Shown here one piece after another: positions 24,491 to 36,042 of a DNA stretch of 64,000 nucleotides. The stretch lies in the NCBI RefSeq assembly GCF_945859705.1, contig NC_079137.1, positions 40,213,054 through 40,277,053 on the forward strand, read 5' to 3'. The translations under genes and the position numbers were made by a program. This stretch comes from Episyrphus balteatus (lineage: Eukaryota > Arthropoda > Insecta > Diptera > Syrphidae). Under the pieces are notes generated by a model that saw only the letters and a program-made list of their open reading frames with translations, made no database searches and was not told where the DNA came from. How positions within the stretch are numbered: the first letter of the stretch is position 1; each line of letters opens with the position of its first letter.

Positions 24491-25957
24491 GCAATCGAAA
24501 TAATTTTGTTTTTCTTATTCTTTTTGCGTCTGTTAAAACAAGCTGTTCACATCTTCCACCTTAATTTTTTAACTTAAAATGCTATTCATTTCTTGTTAAG
24601 TTAAAATTCATCGACCGAAAAAATCCAATCAAGATCCGATGCAAATCCAATCAGTTCTGCCATTCTTTCTCGAAATTAAAAATCCGTTAACTGACAATGA
24701 TTTGTGTTTTTTTTTTTTTTGAACATTTAAATTTCGTATCCTTAATATTTTATGTCTTCAGTTAACACAATTTCTTCAAATTTTGAAAACATCATCTCCT
24801 GTCAATTTAAGTTAATGCTGTGTTTTGACACATATTTTATGATTTTATAATTCCGTTAGAACGAACACTTAAAAAAAAAATGAATAAAACCAAAATTCAA
24901 TTCATCCTTCCAACACATTGTAGCAAACATTGTTCAAGAAGTGTGAAAATAAGATCTGATTCTGGCTCAAGGGATTAATAATAATTTTTTTATCAAGAAA
25001 ATAAATAATATCCACGACGACATGCGGTTCCACTAAAGTTCTTGACGGTGCGTTAATTGGATGCCATGTAATCAGCCCCAAAGGTGTGAGAATCGATCGA
25101 ATTAAATTGTTAGCCACGCCAGTAACATCCATTGCAACTGCAGAATTGCATTTATCCCAACTGTAGACATATTTTATACTACCAACTCAGCTCCATCTGT
25201 CCAAATTCGTTTCGCACATCTTTGTTAAGATTTTGAAGGAATTAGGGAAGCGGTCAAGGTATATAGTATAAATGGAGTCTTTGCCATCTTGTTAGGGATT
25301 TCTTTAATGGGTTTCTTTTTTCTTCGTTTCTTTCAATGTGGAACACCTGTCGGATATGCAAAGTATCCTTGCCACAGACGTCGTCGTTTTCATCGTGTCG
25401 TTCCTTTTTGGTTTTGAAAATCCCAAATAGTAACCAAAGTGCAAACCAAAAAAAAAAAAGGAATAAGAAACATTCGTGAATGAAGACGATGACACAGGAT
25501 ACAAAAGAGAAGTTCTCTGGTGTTGCTACAAATTTGAATAAATTTTTTTATAGGTAAAGGATATTTCTATTTTTTGACAACTGAAGTATTTTTCATTTCT
25601 AAAAAAAAGTATGATGAGAAAAAGGGATTTTTAGTACTTTGCTTCTATTCAAAAGCTTAAAACCTGTTTTTTGAAGTCACTTCTACATTGTCCAACGGCC
25701 TACCAAGGTACCACTTCTTGAATCCATTTCAGTGATATTTTCAGCCAGATAGCCACAAGTTGGAAGACAAAGAGAAATGCAATCAGGTGTTAAATATTTT
25801 CAATATTCATTGTGGAACAGTATTGTCGAGGATGCCTTACAGTGGGACCGACGTTATAAAAATCAAGGTTAAATTCAATAAATCAATAATTCATCATTTC
25901 ATGTTATATTTATATGTACTTTTTCGATGCACTTTGTAACACATTAGCATCACGGCC
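24491..25957. other. AT-rich DNA with a unique island at ~25000-25500
   Basis: No gene recognised. The segment around 25000-25500 has mixed composition and two minus-strand frames (24902-25132 and 25304-25504) without recognisable products. Confidence 0.35.
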
Positions 25958-26341
25958 GGCGCAGGGACATAATGTCCATGAACATAACGCCCCACAAATC
26001 AAAAGTTAGAGCAATGTTACTGGGTCTTAGACCATTTTGCAAAAAAATGAACCAGCACATATTAGTAGAGACATAAGGTCCAGGGATATAAAGCAGCGGG
26101 TAAAAATATCCACAAACAATATGTGGGTATTATGTAGCTGGGCTTTTTGTTTCTAGGATAATATTTCCCATTCCCACTTATATGGGCATAACTCCATATA
26201 ATTTTGGTATGTACTTATGGCCTAATAGAGTGGGACATAAGTCCAAAATGAATAATTTGGGACATAAGCCCCAAATTGAATGTTGGGCTTATATGGAACA
26301 TAGTCCCCATAAATAAAAATCGTTTGTTATGTCCCTGCTCC
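25958..26341. mobile_element. MITE with GCAGGGACATAA ends and palindromic subrepeats
   Basis: GGCGCAGGGACATAA at the left is mirrored by TTATGTCCCTGCTCC at the right with one mismatch. Inside, variants of GGGACATAAGTCC recur at least five times (for example near 25965, 26070, 26233 and 26262), each itself nearly palindromic. No target duplication was identified. Non-coding. Confidence 0.65.
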
Positions 26342-27789
26342 TAGGATGACATCTTATCAGGTAAATCTTGTTATGGAAAATTATAGTAATAGTATACACT
26401 AATAAAAACTGCCCCACTGTATGCCTTACAGCCAATTCCAATTCCAGAGAGAACCAAAAGCATACGCGAAAAATTAGATCTGGTTGCATGACTTGTGGTG
26501 TTAAGTTGGCTGTTAATCTTGTTTCCATACGCCAACATCCAGTCAGTGGGGCACAAATCCTCTATTATATACCTACTTATTATATTCCAAAAATAATCTT
26601 GTGGGTAGATGGTCTTTTTGAGCAAAACACAAAAAAAAAAAATAATAAGTCCAAGTTATGTCTAACCATTTCGATGATGCCTTGTTGCTCTAGAAAAAGT
26701 TTGCACCGCACCACATCGAAATCAAAGAGATCTCTAACCAAAGGCAAAAATATATAAGTAAGAGACTAGAGAGAGGTATGCCACCGCTTAGTTGGCTCAA
26801 ACTGGGATGTAATTGTGCTATTTACAGGTTCCTTCGATCGATTTTGTTGTTCGCGCCTGATTTGATTCGGAGCCAAAAGAAGTATCTTTTTCTGGATTCA
26901 CAATTTTCGCCATCTCCTTTCGTCTTTTCAAACTAATACCCCCCCCTATCGCCCCCTCTTTTGCAAAATTACCTATTATATTTTGTGGTATATACCTATG
27001 TAATATGTCTATGGCGCGGTTTATGTTATTGCTGTTATTGTTAGTATAGTGATCCAATGGATAGAGAGAGAGAGAAGTTCCAGAGTTTTGGAAAATAATA
27101 CCCTGGGGAGTCATGCATGAAACGCTGTGATTGACATTGATTAGATGTTTTGGTGTGTTTGCTGGTGTTTTGAATGTTTCGTTAGGTAGGTCATGACGAT
27201 TAGAGGGCAATTTTCGTCCGGATGCTGGCTGAATTGATATGAGGTTTTCGAAAATGAAGAATTAGGTTACCACTGTTTGGGAGAAGGAGGATGAGGTGGA
27301 GGTTCTTGTTGTTGTTGTTGTTATTATTATTGGCTGATGGTGATTTGAAATGAATGGTGTATGGCGACCACAACAGATGTGGGCTTTCTTTGAGTTGGTA
27401 TCCGGAGAATTCTATATATTTTTTGTTTTGTGCTTTTTTTGGATCTACAATTTTATTTCTAATCTTAGAAAATGTTTCAATTGATTTGTTCTAGACATCG
27501 GTGTTCCGCATGAACTGGCAAGAAGAATTTGATTTGTTACCTATATAAAATTGATAAAGGTAGGTAGGTTTTTTGTATGTAATTTTGTTCAAGGTATTTT
27601 AAGACATTGGTCTTTTGTATTGATTTCAATATATGTAACTGTCAAAATAAAAATAAATTCAATTGAGCTTTAAATACGAGTAGTAGCAAATGCTGTAATT
27701 GAGTTATGCTCCCTCCATCCATTGTAATTTATCTCTTATTTTACTTATAGGAATATTATTTATTTTTGTTTACTTTCGAAATGAGTTCT
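26342..27789. other. Unique island with several microsatellites
   Basis: Contains (GA)n at about 27063-27075 and (GTT)n(ATT)n at about 27306-27332. A minus-strand frame of 130 codons (26818-27210) has a fairly ordinary amino-acid mix but opens at TTG, has an upstream stop without an intervening ATG, and matches no family I know. The two frames at 26368-26757 are low-complexity. This is one of the largest repeat-poor stretches in the window. Confidence 0.4.
27306..27332 (+). repeat. (GTT)n(ATT)n microsatellite
   Basis: Compound triplet run in a repeat-poor island. Confidence 0.85.
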
Positions 27790-28428
27790 TAGGGCAAGCT
27801 AAGGATTCGTAAAAAAAACGAAGTCAAGACAACAATCACCAATCCGATCCCACTACGATAATAGGAAATGCTAAACAAAAATTGGTCTCATAATTCAGTC
27901 TGCCAGTTTGTCTGTATTTCTGTCACTATCTCGAGCTGCAGCCTAAGGTACTGAAGCGATTGACTTCAAATTTCGTATTGAAAAATTGTTTAATACCAAA
28001 ATTAACCCCAATTGTCTTTGACCATAAATGAAGAAAGATAGCTTTTTCCAAAACGATTCTAAGCATTTTGATTACAAAATACACTGAATATTGCAAATAT
28101 GGTCAAACTTTGGAAATAAAAAAAAATTACCATTTTTAATCGTAGAACCGTTTTCTTGATATTAAAATTTCTTGTAAACGACAACATCGATTATTACAAA
28201 AACATTTCAGTAATTATTCTAAACTTAAAACTAAAAACATTTTTAAACATTTTTTGGTATAAAAAAAAGTTTAACATTTTTTTTGAAAAATCAATTTTTT
28301 CGAATTTTACTGAAACTTTTCTTTTTTTCACGTACTTACGAATTTTGTTTTAATACTTTGGAAATTTCTTATATACAAAAACTACTCCTACGGTTTTTCT
28401 TTTTTGTTCTTTGCTTAAGTCGAAATTA
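27790..28428 (+). repeat. R1 dispersed repeat, diverged copy
   Basis: Shares the R1 opening (GGGCAAGCTAAGGATTCGTA), the TCTGTC..TCTCGAGCTGCAGCCTAA segment, the following GAAGCGATT..CTTCAAA motif and GAACCGTTTTCTTG. It stops at the boundary of the element starting at 28429. Confidence 0.6.
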
Positions 28429-29659
28429 CACTGAAAAAATTATTATTCTTAAAAACTATGAATCTTGTTCATAAACTAAAATTCATACATTTTTAAGAAA
28501 AATTCATTAAATTTAAGCACAAATTCTTAAAAAAAAGTTTAGATTTAAGAAAAATTCATAAAATTTAAGAATCAGTTTTCATAAAAATTTTCCTATGGAA
28601 AAAATTTTAATGAATTTTTTTTAAGAACAAATACGAAGGTTTATGAATAAATTCATAAACTTCTAGCTCCAATTTGAAAGAATATTTTGCTGGATCATAG
28701 AATCTGGACATACTTTTATGAATGAAATTCACTATTATTTTCCGTTCAGTTGTATTTTGAGTTAAAATAATTTTTAAAATTGACTTTTTTCCCTTCTAAA
28801 ATTGAGAAAAATCTATTTTTAAAATTACATTTGTAAGGAGTTCATAAATTTTGTGTTTTTAAGTATTTTTTCTTAAAATGAATGTATTTTTTCTTAAAAT
28901 GAATGTATTTTTTCATTAATTGAAAAATAACGAAAATTTTACCGTTATCCTGCATTCGGTATTAAGAACTTATTCTTAAAATCTAAGAATCTGTTCATAC
29001 TTCTTAAGTTCGAAATTCATATTTTTCCAAAATTTAAGAATTAATTCATTAAATTTTATGAAAGTATACATATAATTTATGAAAAAATTCTTACCTTTTG
29101 AGTTTTTAAGTATATTTTCTTAAAGTCTATGTATTTTTTCATCAATCTAGAAAATAATAACTGTTGTTTTGAATCTATGCTTTAGAAGGTTTTCTCTGCA
29201 GATTTAGTTTAAAATCTGATATTCAAAGTGGACGGTTGTTGTCAAAACAAGTTTGTGAATAAAAAACAATATTTATTATAAACAGTGTTAAGCATTTTAA
29301 ACCACGTAAACAAATTTGAAGAGTATAAGACATTATTGTGTAAATAAGTGTAAATTATTGTTGGTTCCCGTTGCCTCTTCCCGATATACTCAGATATGTA
29401 TAAAAACATAATTTGTTAAAGATTTCTTTCTTTTATATATTAAATATATTTAAAATTTTTTTGTTATAGGTACATAATTTAGATACTTTTGTGAAACGAG
29501 TACGCACGTGAGTAATCTTCAATTTAAATTTTGTTTTAACGTAATATTATCAACATTCCTCATATTATTTTATATAATGCTGAAATGCTGTATCTACTTA
29601 AATTTTTAAATTGTGATTTTTCCTCAACTTATTCAATTTTGTATTGTTTTTTCTTTCAG

Positions 29660-29811
29660 CTGCAGAACCTAATGCTGCCGATTACAATAAGGTAAAAGAT
29701 AATTCTACCTTCTATTTCGATTTTTTAAACCAAATAGTACATAGTCATTTTACTAATACAAACTTTTTTTTATCTTTCCAGATGATGCATCAATTAAAAA
29801 AGAAAAATTAA
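29660..29811 (+). other. Putative last two exons of a small spliced transcript
   Basis: A polypyrimidine tract ending TTTCAG precedes a 32-base segment (29660-29691), followed by donor GTAAAA, a 90-base intron ending TTTCCAG at 29781, and a terminal segment 29782-29811 closing with TAA. One frame runs through both and reads AEPNAADYNKMMHQLKKKN-stop. AATAAA follows at 29843-29848. A possible upstream segment ending at donor GTGAGT (about 29511) does not keep that frame open, because a TGA lies five codons back; a smaller exon using the GTACGC donor would. I recognise no protein family. It could be a captured gene fragment or chance splice-like sequence in AT-rich DNA. Confidence 0.3.
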
Positions 29812-29842
29812 ATTTAAAAATTAATGTATAGTGACAGTGACC

Positions 29843-29848
29843 AATAAA
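29843..29848 (+). terminator. AATAAA polyadenylation-type signal
   Basis: Lies 32 bases after the TAA of the putative terminal exon and is followed by a T-rich stretch. Such hexamers are common by chance in DNA this AT-rich, so it only adds modest support. Confidence 0.25.
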
Positions 29849-30590
29849 ACATTTTTATTACGTTTAAACTCAATCATTTCTTTTATTTTTAAAAATTATT
29901 TCATTTGTTTCTTTTAGATTTTGGGTTGTTTTCTTTGGCTGTTTGTTTGATTGGAATACAATTTTTTTCAGGAACAAATTAAATGCTTGGAATGGTAATG
30001 TATATTATATGCATCTATATAAATAAATGCATACATTTTAATGAAAAGTGTATTACATTTTATGAAAACAATCATAAAACTTTAAGAAAAATTCATAGTT
30101 TTTATGATTTGTTTCATAAAATTTAAGCAACATTTCATTTAAATTTTAACGAAATTTATAAAAAAAAATTATAAAATTTAAGAAATAATCTTAAAATGTA
30201 AGAAATTTTTCTTAAAATCTAAGAAACTCTTCTTAAAATCTAAGAAACTTTTCTTAAAATCTAAGAAACTTTTCTTAAAATCTAAGAAACTTTTCTTAAA
30301 CATGTTCAAAACTTTTCGAATTCGTTTATGAACAGAATTCTTAAAATTTAAGAACTTATTCTTAATTTTTAAGAAATATTCATTCCCTTATGAATTTGTT
30401 CTTAAAAAGATTCTTAAATTTAATGAATTTTTACATTGGCTCATTTGCCATGAATTTTTACATTAATTTAATGTACAAATTCATTAATTTTATGTACCTT
30501 TTTGGTTCAGTGTAGCATAGGTAATTTGTTTGTAGGTCAAACCCATTTCAAGAAATGTTTTTGGAGCTTAAAATGACTTTCTGTTTATTT

Positions 30591-31555
30591 TTTACTTGCG
30601 ATATAGGTAGGTACTATAATAGATAGGGCAAGTTTAGGATTCGTAAAAAAAATTGAACTCGAGATAACAATTTTACATGACATTACGATGATGGAGAATG
30701 CCAAAAAAGTGGGTCCGGCAATTCTGTCTGTCCGTCTTTAAGTACCTGGAGCTGCAGCCTAAACTAAAGGAGTGATTTTCTTCAAACTTGGTAGTTAGCA
30801 GTTTTTGGTGATTCCCTAGAGGAGAAATTGAATTTTTTTTTATGACCAAAACTAACGGTACCTGCCATATAACGGAAATAGAAAAGTTAACTTTTTTCAA
30901 AAACGGCTCTAACCATTTTGATTAAAATTTTTGTGTATAGTATGTATAGTATTACACATAAGAGCCAACTTTTGAAATAAAAAAAAATATTTTTTGTACC
31001 GTTATTAACGGTACCTGTCATAGAACGGTTTTTTTTTATTTATGAATATCTCGTACAAGACTAACCCAATTTCAACGAAAATTTTTAGGTATACAAAAGC
31101 GTTCAAGTAAAAGTAATATTAAAATTTTAGAAAATTTTCAAAAAACATATTTTTGGATTTTTAAAAAATATTTCAAATTTTTTTTTGAGAACGGGTTTAT
31201 GAAAAATTTTTAAGTTTCGTACTTATGTGTAAATTAATTATTTCTTCAAAATGGCATACCAAATTTTTTTTTTAAATATTAGAAAATTTTTATATACAAA
31301 AATATTATTTTTTAAAAAACACGGCTCTAACGATTTCGTAATTTTTTTTTTCTAAATATTCCTTTTTATACAAGAAATAAAATGGCATACTTGGTTTTTT
31401 GTAAAAGATCATTTAAAACGGTGTTTATTTAATTATAATTAAATTAAAAACAAATTTTTTTTTTAATTTACCCTAATTTTCTTGAATAAAAAGCTGTAAC
31501 ATTGAAGTAACTTTAAGCATAAGAGCAAGTACGTGCGACCCCAGTCGTGCATTTT
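30591..31555 (+). repeat. R1 dispersed repeat, near-full copy
   Basis: Opens with TTTACTTGCGATATAGGTAG, continues with GGGCAAGTTTAGGATTCGTA, GATGATGGAGAATGCC, GGGTCCGGCA and a GTCTGTCCGTC run, repeated ACCGTTAT/AACGGTACCTG blocks, and ends AAGAGCAAGTACGTGCGACC...CGTGCATTTT. It matches 46871-47850 along its length. A 75-codon minus-strand frame (30673-30900) lies inside and is not a gene I recognise. Confidence 0.75.
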
Positions 31556-33287
31556 ATTTTATTTTGTAAATCAATTTTTTATGAATTTTTAAAAATAGTT
31601 TTAATAAAAGCAGATTTTGACATAAGAATGAAGACGTAATAAGACCCAGTGGTGCATTTTTTTTTTTTTTTTGATTTATGGAGTGTTGATTTTGAAAAGA
31701 CCCAAAATGATTTCGAAAGGACCCAAATCGCTCAAAATGGGTCTGCCTTTGTTCTTATGGTATTTCAGGATCGCTAAATGCAAATCCGGAATTTCTTTAA
31801 TCTTATTAGTAAAATTTAAAGGGAATTGAATGTCAAATTGAGAATAGTGTCAAAATAAACAGATTTATGCATTTGGAATGATTTTTTAGTGTAAATATGT
31901 AGACCAAAACAGCCTAATAACCGTGGAATAATCAGTATTATATTTATGAAAAATATTGTTGTCAAACATTTTTTTTTTCGTGGGTTGTATAACTTAAACA
32001 AAGCTTTATTGGGCTAAATACATGATTTATTTCTTAAATGCATCTTTTCAAAACAAAAAAGCCCAAATATTTTTTTTTATTTATCTATAACCATTAAAAA
32101 AAAAACAGGGGTCCAAAGTTTGAGAAAAGCATTACAAATTAGTTTTTTTTTAATTTTATAACTTATCAAATAGCAATTATATATAAATGAACAAGACATC
32201 TCGTCTTTCGTAAAAAATAGTTGGAAAAAAGTTGCGCATACACCCCCGTGGCCGTAAATTTTAAAACTTTAAAAAGTGATACAAAATTTGTAGAGAAATG
32301 TTGCTCAAATACATAAATAGACATTCTCTGAAAAAAACACATTTAGCTTCTAGTAAGTAAAAAAATTATTTTTTGTTTTTCAACTCCGCCAGACACATAA
32401 CTAACTTTTCTGTACCTGGGAGAGCTGACTACGTTTTTTTTAAATCTTATTTATAATTAATTTAAATACATCCCTTTATTACCGACATAGTGCACAACAA
32501 ATTTATTAAAAAACTTTTTCTACTAAAAAACAATTTTCAAAATTCGTAGGTATGCAAAAAATTACTTCGTTTAAAAGTTGTTTCCTTATAAGGATCTATT
32601 CCTACTGGACTCATTGGAAACAAAATGCAATTCAATTACAGATTGCACCATAAACTAAGGTGTGCAAGTGTTTTTCATGGTATTCACATACGAGATCTCC
32701 AATGATTAGCCTCCTTTATTAATTTACCATTGGAAAAGTCAATCAATTGTTTTTTTCTTCTTTTTTATTGACTATTTCAGAACCCAATTTGGTATGAATT
32801 CTGTTCGAGCGAGGACAACTTGGAATGACAATAAAATTCCTTTAAAACGCAACTAAATATGATTAGGTATAGGTATATAGAGATTGGAATTCTTCTTCAT
32901 CACACGCCATAAAGGTGCGCGCTTTCAAGAAAAACAGATAACTCGAATTCCTATTCGCTTTCTATGGCTAGACAGAGTCTTCCAATCCGGAAAATAGAAG
33001 TTTCTGCTAGCTCCTGGCGATATGGCGGTGTAATATAAATAGAATAAAAAAAAAATAAACCAGAGTTGACCACATTGCTAGAGGTGCATAAATTTCCACA
33101 CACAATTTTTTTCTTCCATTCGTTATTGTTTTTCCACACTGAAACAGTTTCTACTTTTCAAATCTCTTTTTATTGAAGCTGGCGGATGGACATCAAGAAA
33201 CACATTGGATGCACAGAGGTATATCTCCTCTCTCTCCTGTTGGATTGAAACTTACAAAACTAGAATTGGTTCGCAAGTGGATGTGAT
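31556..33287. other. AT-rich DNA and a short unique stretch
   Basis: Just after R1 a partial repetition of its tail occurs (CATAAGAATGAAGACGTAAT, then GTGCA plus T-run, about 31620-31672). About 32600-33287 is repeat-poor. No gene recognised. Confidence 0.4.
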
Positions 33288-35219
33288 CAGGGTTGTTATG
33301 TATGATAAGTTGAAATAATTAAAAAGTAAAAAGTAAAAAGTAAAAAGTAAAAAGTAAAAAGTAAAAAGTAAAAAGTAAAAAGTAAAAAGTAAAAAGTAAA
33401 AAGTAAAAAGTAAAAAGTAAAAAGTAAAAAGTAAAAGTAAAAAGTAAAAAGTAAAAAGTAAAAAGTAAAAAGTAAAAAGTAAAAAGTAAAAAGTAAAAAG
33501 TAAAAAGTAAAAAGTAAAAAGTAAAAAGTAAAAAGTAAAAAGTAAAAAGTAAAAAGTAAAAAGTAAAAAGTAAAAAGTAAAAAGTAAAAAGTAAAAAGTA
33601 AAAAGTAAAAAGTAAAAAGTAAAAAGTAAAAGTAAAAAGTAAAAAGTAAAAAGTAAAAAGTAAAAAGTAAAAAGTAAAAAGTAAAAAGTAAAAAGTAAAA
33701 AGTAAAAAGTAAAAAGTAAAAAGTAAAAAGTAAAAAGTAAAAAGTAAAAAGTAAAATGTAAAAAATAAAATGTAAAAAGTAAAAGGTAAAAAGTAAAATG
33801 TAAAAATTAAAAAGTAAAAAGTAAAAAGTAAAAAGTAAAAAGTAAAAAGTAAAAAGTAAAAAGTAAAAAGTAAAATGTAAAAAGTAAAAAGTAAAAAGTA
33901 AAAAGTAAAAAGTAAAAAGTAAAAAGTAAAAAGTAAAAAGTAAAAAGTAAAAAGTAAAAAGTAAAAAGTAAAAAGTAAAAAGTAAAAAGTAAAAAGTAAA
34001 AAGTAAAAAGTAAAAAGTAAAAAGTAAAAAGTAAAAAGTAAAAAGTAAAAAGTAAAAAGTAAAAAGTAAAAAGTAAAAAGTAAAAAGTAAAAAGTAAAAA
34101 GTAAAAAGTAAAAAGAAAAAAGTAAAAAGTAAAAAGTAAAAAGTAAAAAGTAAAAAGTAAAAAGTAAAAAGTAAAAAGTAAAAAGTAAAAAGTAAAAAGT
34201 AAAAAGTAAAAAGTAAAAAGTAAAAAGTAAAAAGTAAAAAGTAAAAAGTAAAAAGTAAAAGTAAAAAGTAAAAAGTAAAAAGTAAAAAGTAAAAAGTAAA
34301 AAGTAAAAAGTAAAAAGTAAAAAGTAAAAAGTAAAAAGTAAAAAGTAAAAAGTAAAAAGTAAAAAGTAAAAAGTAAAAAGTAAAAAGTAAAAAGTAAAAA
34401 GTAAAAAGTAAAAAGTAAAAAGTAAAAGGTAAAAAGTAAAAAGTAAAAAGTAAAAAGTAAAAAGTAAAAAGTAAAAAGTAAAAAGTAAAAAGTAAAAAGT
34501 AAAAAGTAAAAAGTAAAAAGTAAAAAGTAAAAAGTAAAAAGTAAAAAGTAAAAAGTAAAAAGTAAAAAGTAAAAAGTAAAATGTAAAAAGTAAAAAGTAA
34601 AAAGTAAAAAGTAAAAAGTAAAAAGTAAAAAGTAAAAAGTAAAAAGTAAAAAGTAAAAAGTAAAAAGTAAAAAGTAAAAAGTAAAAAGTAAAAAGTAAAA
34701 AGTAAAAAGTAAAAAGTAAAAAGTAAAAAGTAAAAAGTAAAAAGTAAAAAGTAAAAAGTAAAAAGTAAAAAGTAAAAAGTAAAAAGTAAAAAGTAAAAAG
34801 TAAAAAGTAAAAAGTAAAAAGTAAAAAGTAAAAAGTAAAAAGTAAAAAGTAAAAAGTAAAAAGTAAAAAGTAAAAAGTAAAAAGTAAAAAGTAAAAAGTA
34901 AAAAATAAAAAGTAAAAAGTAAAAAGTAAAAAGTAAAAAGTAAAAAGTAAAAAGTAAAAAGTAAAAAGTAAAAAGTAAAAAGTAAAAAGTAAAAAGTAAA
35001 AAGTAAAAAGTAAAAAGTAAAAAGTAAAAAGTAAAAAGTAAAAAGTAAAAAGTAAAAAGTAAAAAGTAAAAAGTAAAAAGTAAAAAGTAAAAAGTAAAAA
35101 TTAAAAATTAAAAAGTAAAAAGTAAAAAGTAAAAAGTAAAAAGTAAAAAGTAAAAAGTAAAAAGTAAAAAGTAAAAATTAAAAATTAAAAATTAAAAAGT
35201 AAAAAGTAACACAACCCTG
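33288..35219. mobile_element. hAT-like MITE filled by a heptamer array
   Basis: The ends CAGGGTTGT (33288-33296) and ACAACCCTG (35211-35219) are perfect inverted repeats, with TA just inside. The eight bases outside, GATGTGAT and CACATGAT, agree at five positions and could be a worn 8-bp duplication. CAGGG-type ends are common in hAT elements. Everything between, apart from about 25 bases at the left, is the heptamer array described separately. No transposase. Confidence 0.6.
33321..35208 (+). repeat. (GTAAAAA)n heptanucleotide array, ~270 units
   Basis: An almost unbroken run of GTAAAAA over about 1.89 kb. Variants include GTAAAA (six bases, for example near 33435, 33628 and 34258), GTAAAAT, ATTAAAA near both the 33805 region and the right end, and one AGAAAAA unit near 34114. 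Clustering of variants near 33755-33815 and 35098-35195 suggests older edges. The plus strand has a TAA in every unit; the minus strand (TTTTTAC)n is free of stops in long stretches but has no reason to be translated. Confidence 0.97.
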
Positions 35220-35851
35220 CACATGATGAGTTTCAATCCATGGAAGTGAAGGAAGGTTGCAGTTGATGCTTGCAATGGAGAGAAAAAAATACAAATCATA
35301 GATTTTTGCTGGGCAATAAAAAACAAAGTACTCAATCTAAGATGTTCATCTCGATTTAATTTACTACGCTTTGGATGAGGCCATAGAATAGTGAGTGAAG
35401 CTAGAGAATTTGATGTTCTTTTTTTTTAATTTTTTTTTTTGCAACTTCAATTTTTAACATTACATATAAAATATAAGTTGACAAGGTGAGTTAGATTTGA
35501 AAAATAGCGAAGTAAATATTTTTGTTTTGGGAAATGTAAAAAAGGAAAAGGTAAAATTTCGGTGTGCGATTTCTTCATTAGGTATTTATTCAGTCTTAAT
35601 GCACCAAGTTAGGTATTTATCTATAATACAAGTGTTATTTGGTAATTTGGTTTATCATTAGAGTTTTCTATGAGAAAAAATAGAGTTTTTACAAACTTCT
35701 CCTTTAAAAATAAATACTGGATTCTTTTTCTTTAATTTAAAATTTCATTTTAAATTCAAAATGACTCAACTTGTTTGTTGTGGTTAAAAACTTCATTTGC
35801 CTTTTGTCATTTACATTTAAATATTTTATGCAAAATTAACTGGATACCCAA

Positions 35852-35876
35852 TTGTTATTGTTGTTGTTGTTGTTTT
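35852..35876 (+). repeat. (TGT)n microsatellite
   Basis: Imperfect TGT run; an (AAC)n run of the opposite sense lies 150 bases to the right. Confidence 0.8.
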
Positions 35877-36024
35877 CACTTACCAATAAAACGAAAAATT
35901 CCAAGAACTCACAACCCAACAAACAAAATGCTGCACTTTTTCTTTCGCTTGTCCGGGGATTCAACATAAAATCAGATAAACACAAAACTCTAGACATGGA
36001 CCAATGAATAACAATAACTAAAAT

Positions 36025-36042
36025 GAACAACAACAACAACAA
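36025..36042 (+). repeat. (AAC)n microsatellite
   Basis: Five AAC units; complementary to the (TGT)n run at 35852-35876. Confidence 0.75.

Larger units (their letters stand above)
28429..30512. mobile_element. 2.1-kb element with CACTGAA ends and AT-rich repetitive arms
   Basis: The ends are CACTGAAAAAATTATT and the inverted TTCAGTG (30506-30512), with TA on each outer side. Roughly 700 bases at the left (28430-29150) and 500 at the right (29990-30510) consist of degenerate CTTAAA(A/T)TTTAAGAA and ATTCATAAA-type units in both orientations; at 30190-30300 a 21-bp unit containing CTTAAAATCTAAGAAACT is repeated about five times. The central 29160-29990 is unrelated to the arms and holds an exon-like cluster. 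The terminal match is only seven bases, so the boundaries are moderately supported. Confidence 0.55.

Noticed and set aside
26818..27210. 130-codon minus-strand frame with ordinary amino-acid composition
   Set aside because: Opens at TTG and has an upstream in-frame stop with no ATG between; no family recognised; no splice context that makes it a convincing exon.
33321..35208. Telomeric repeat
   Set aside because: GTAAAAA is unlike TTAGG-type insect telomeres, the array is interstitial, and it is enclosed by transposon-like inverted ends.
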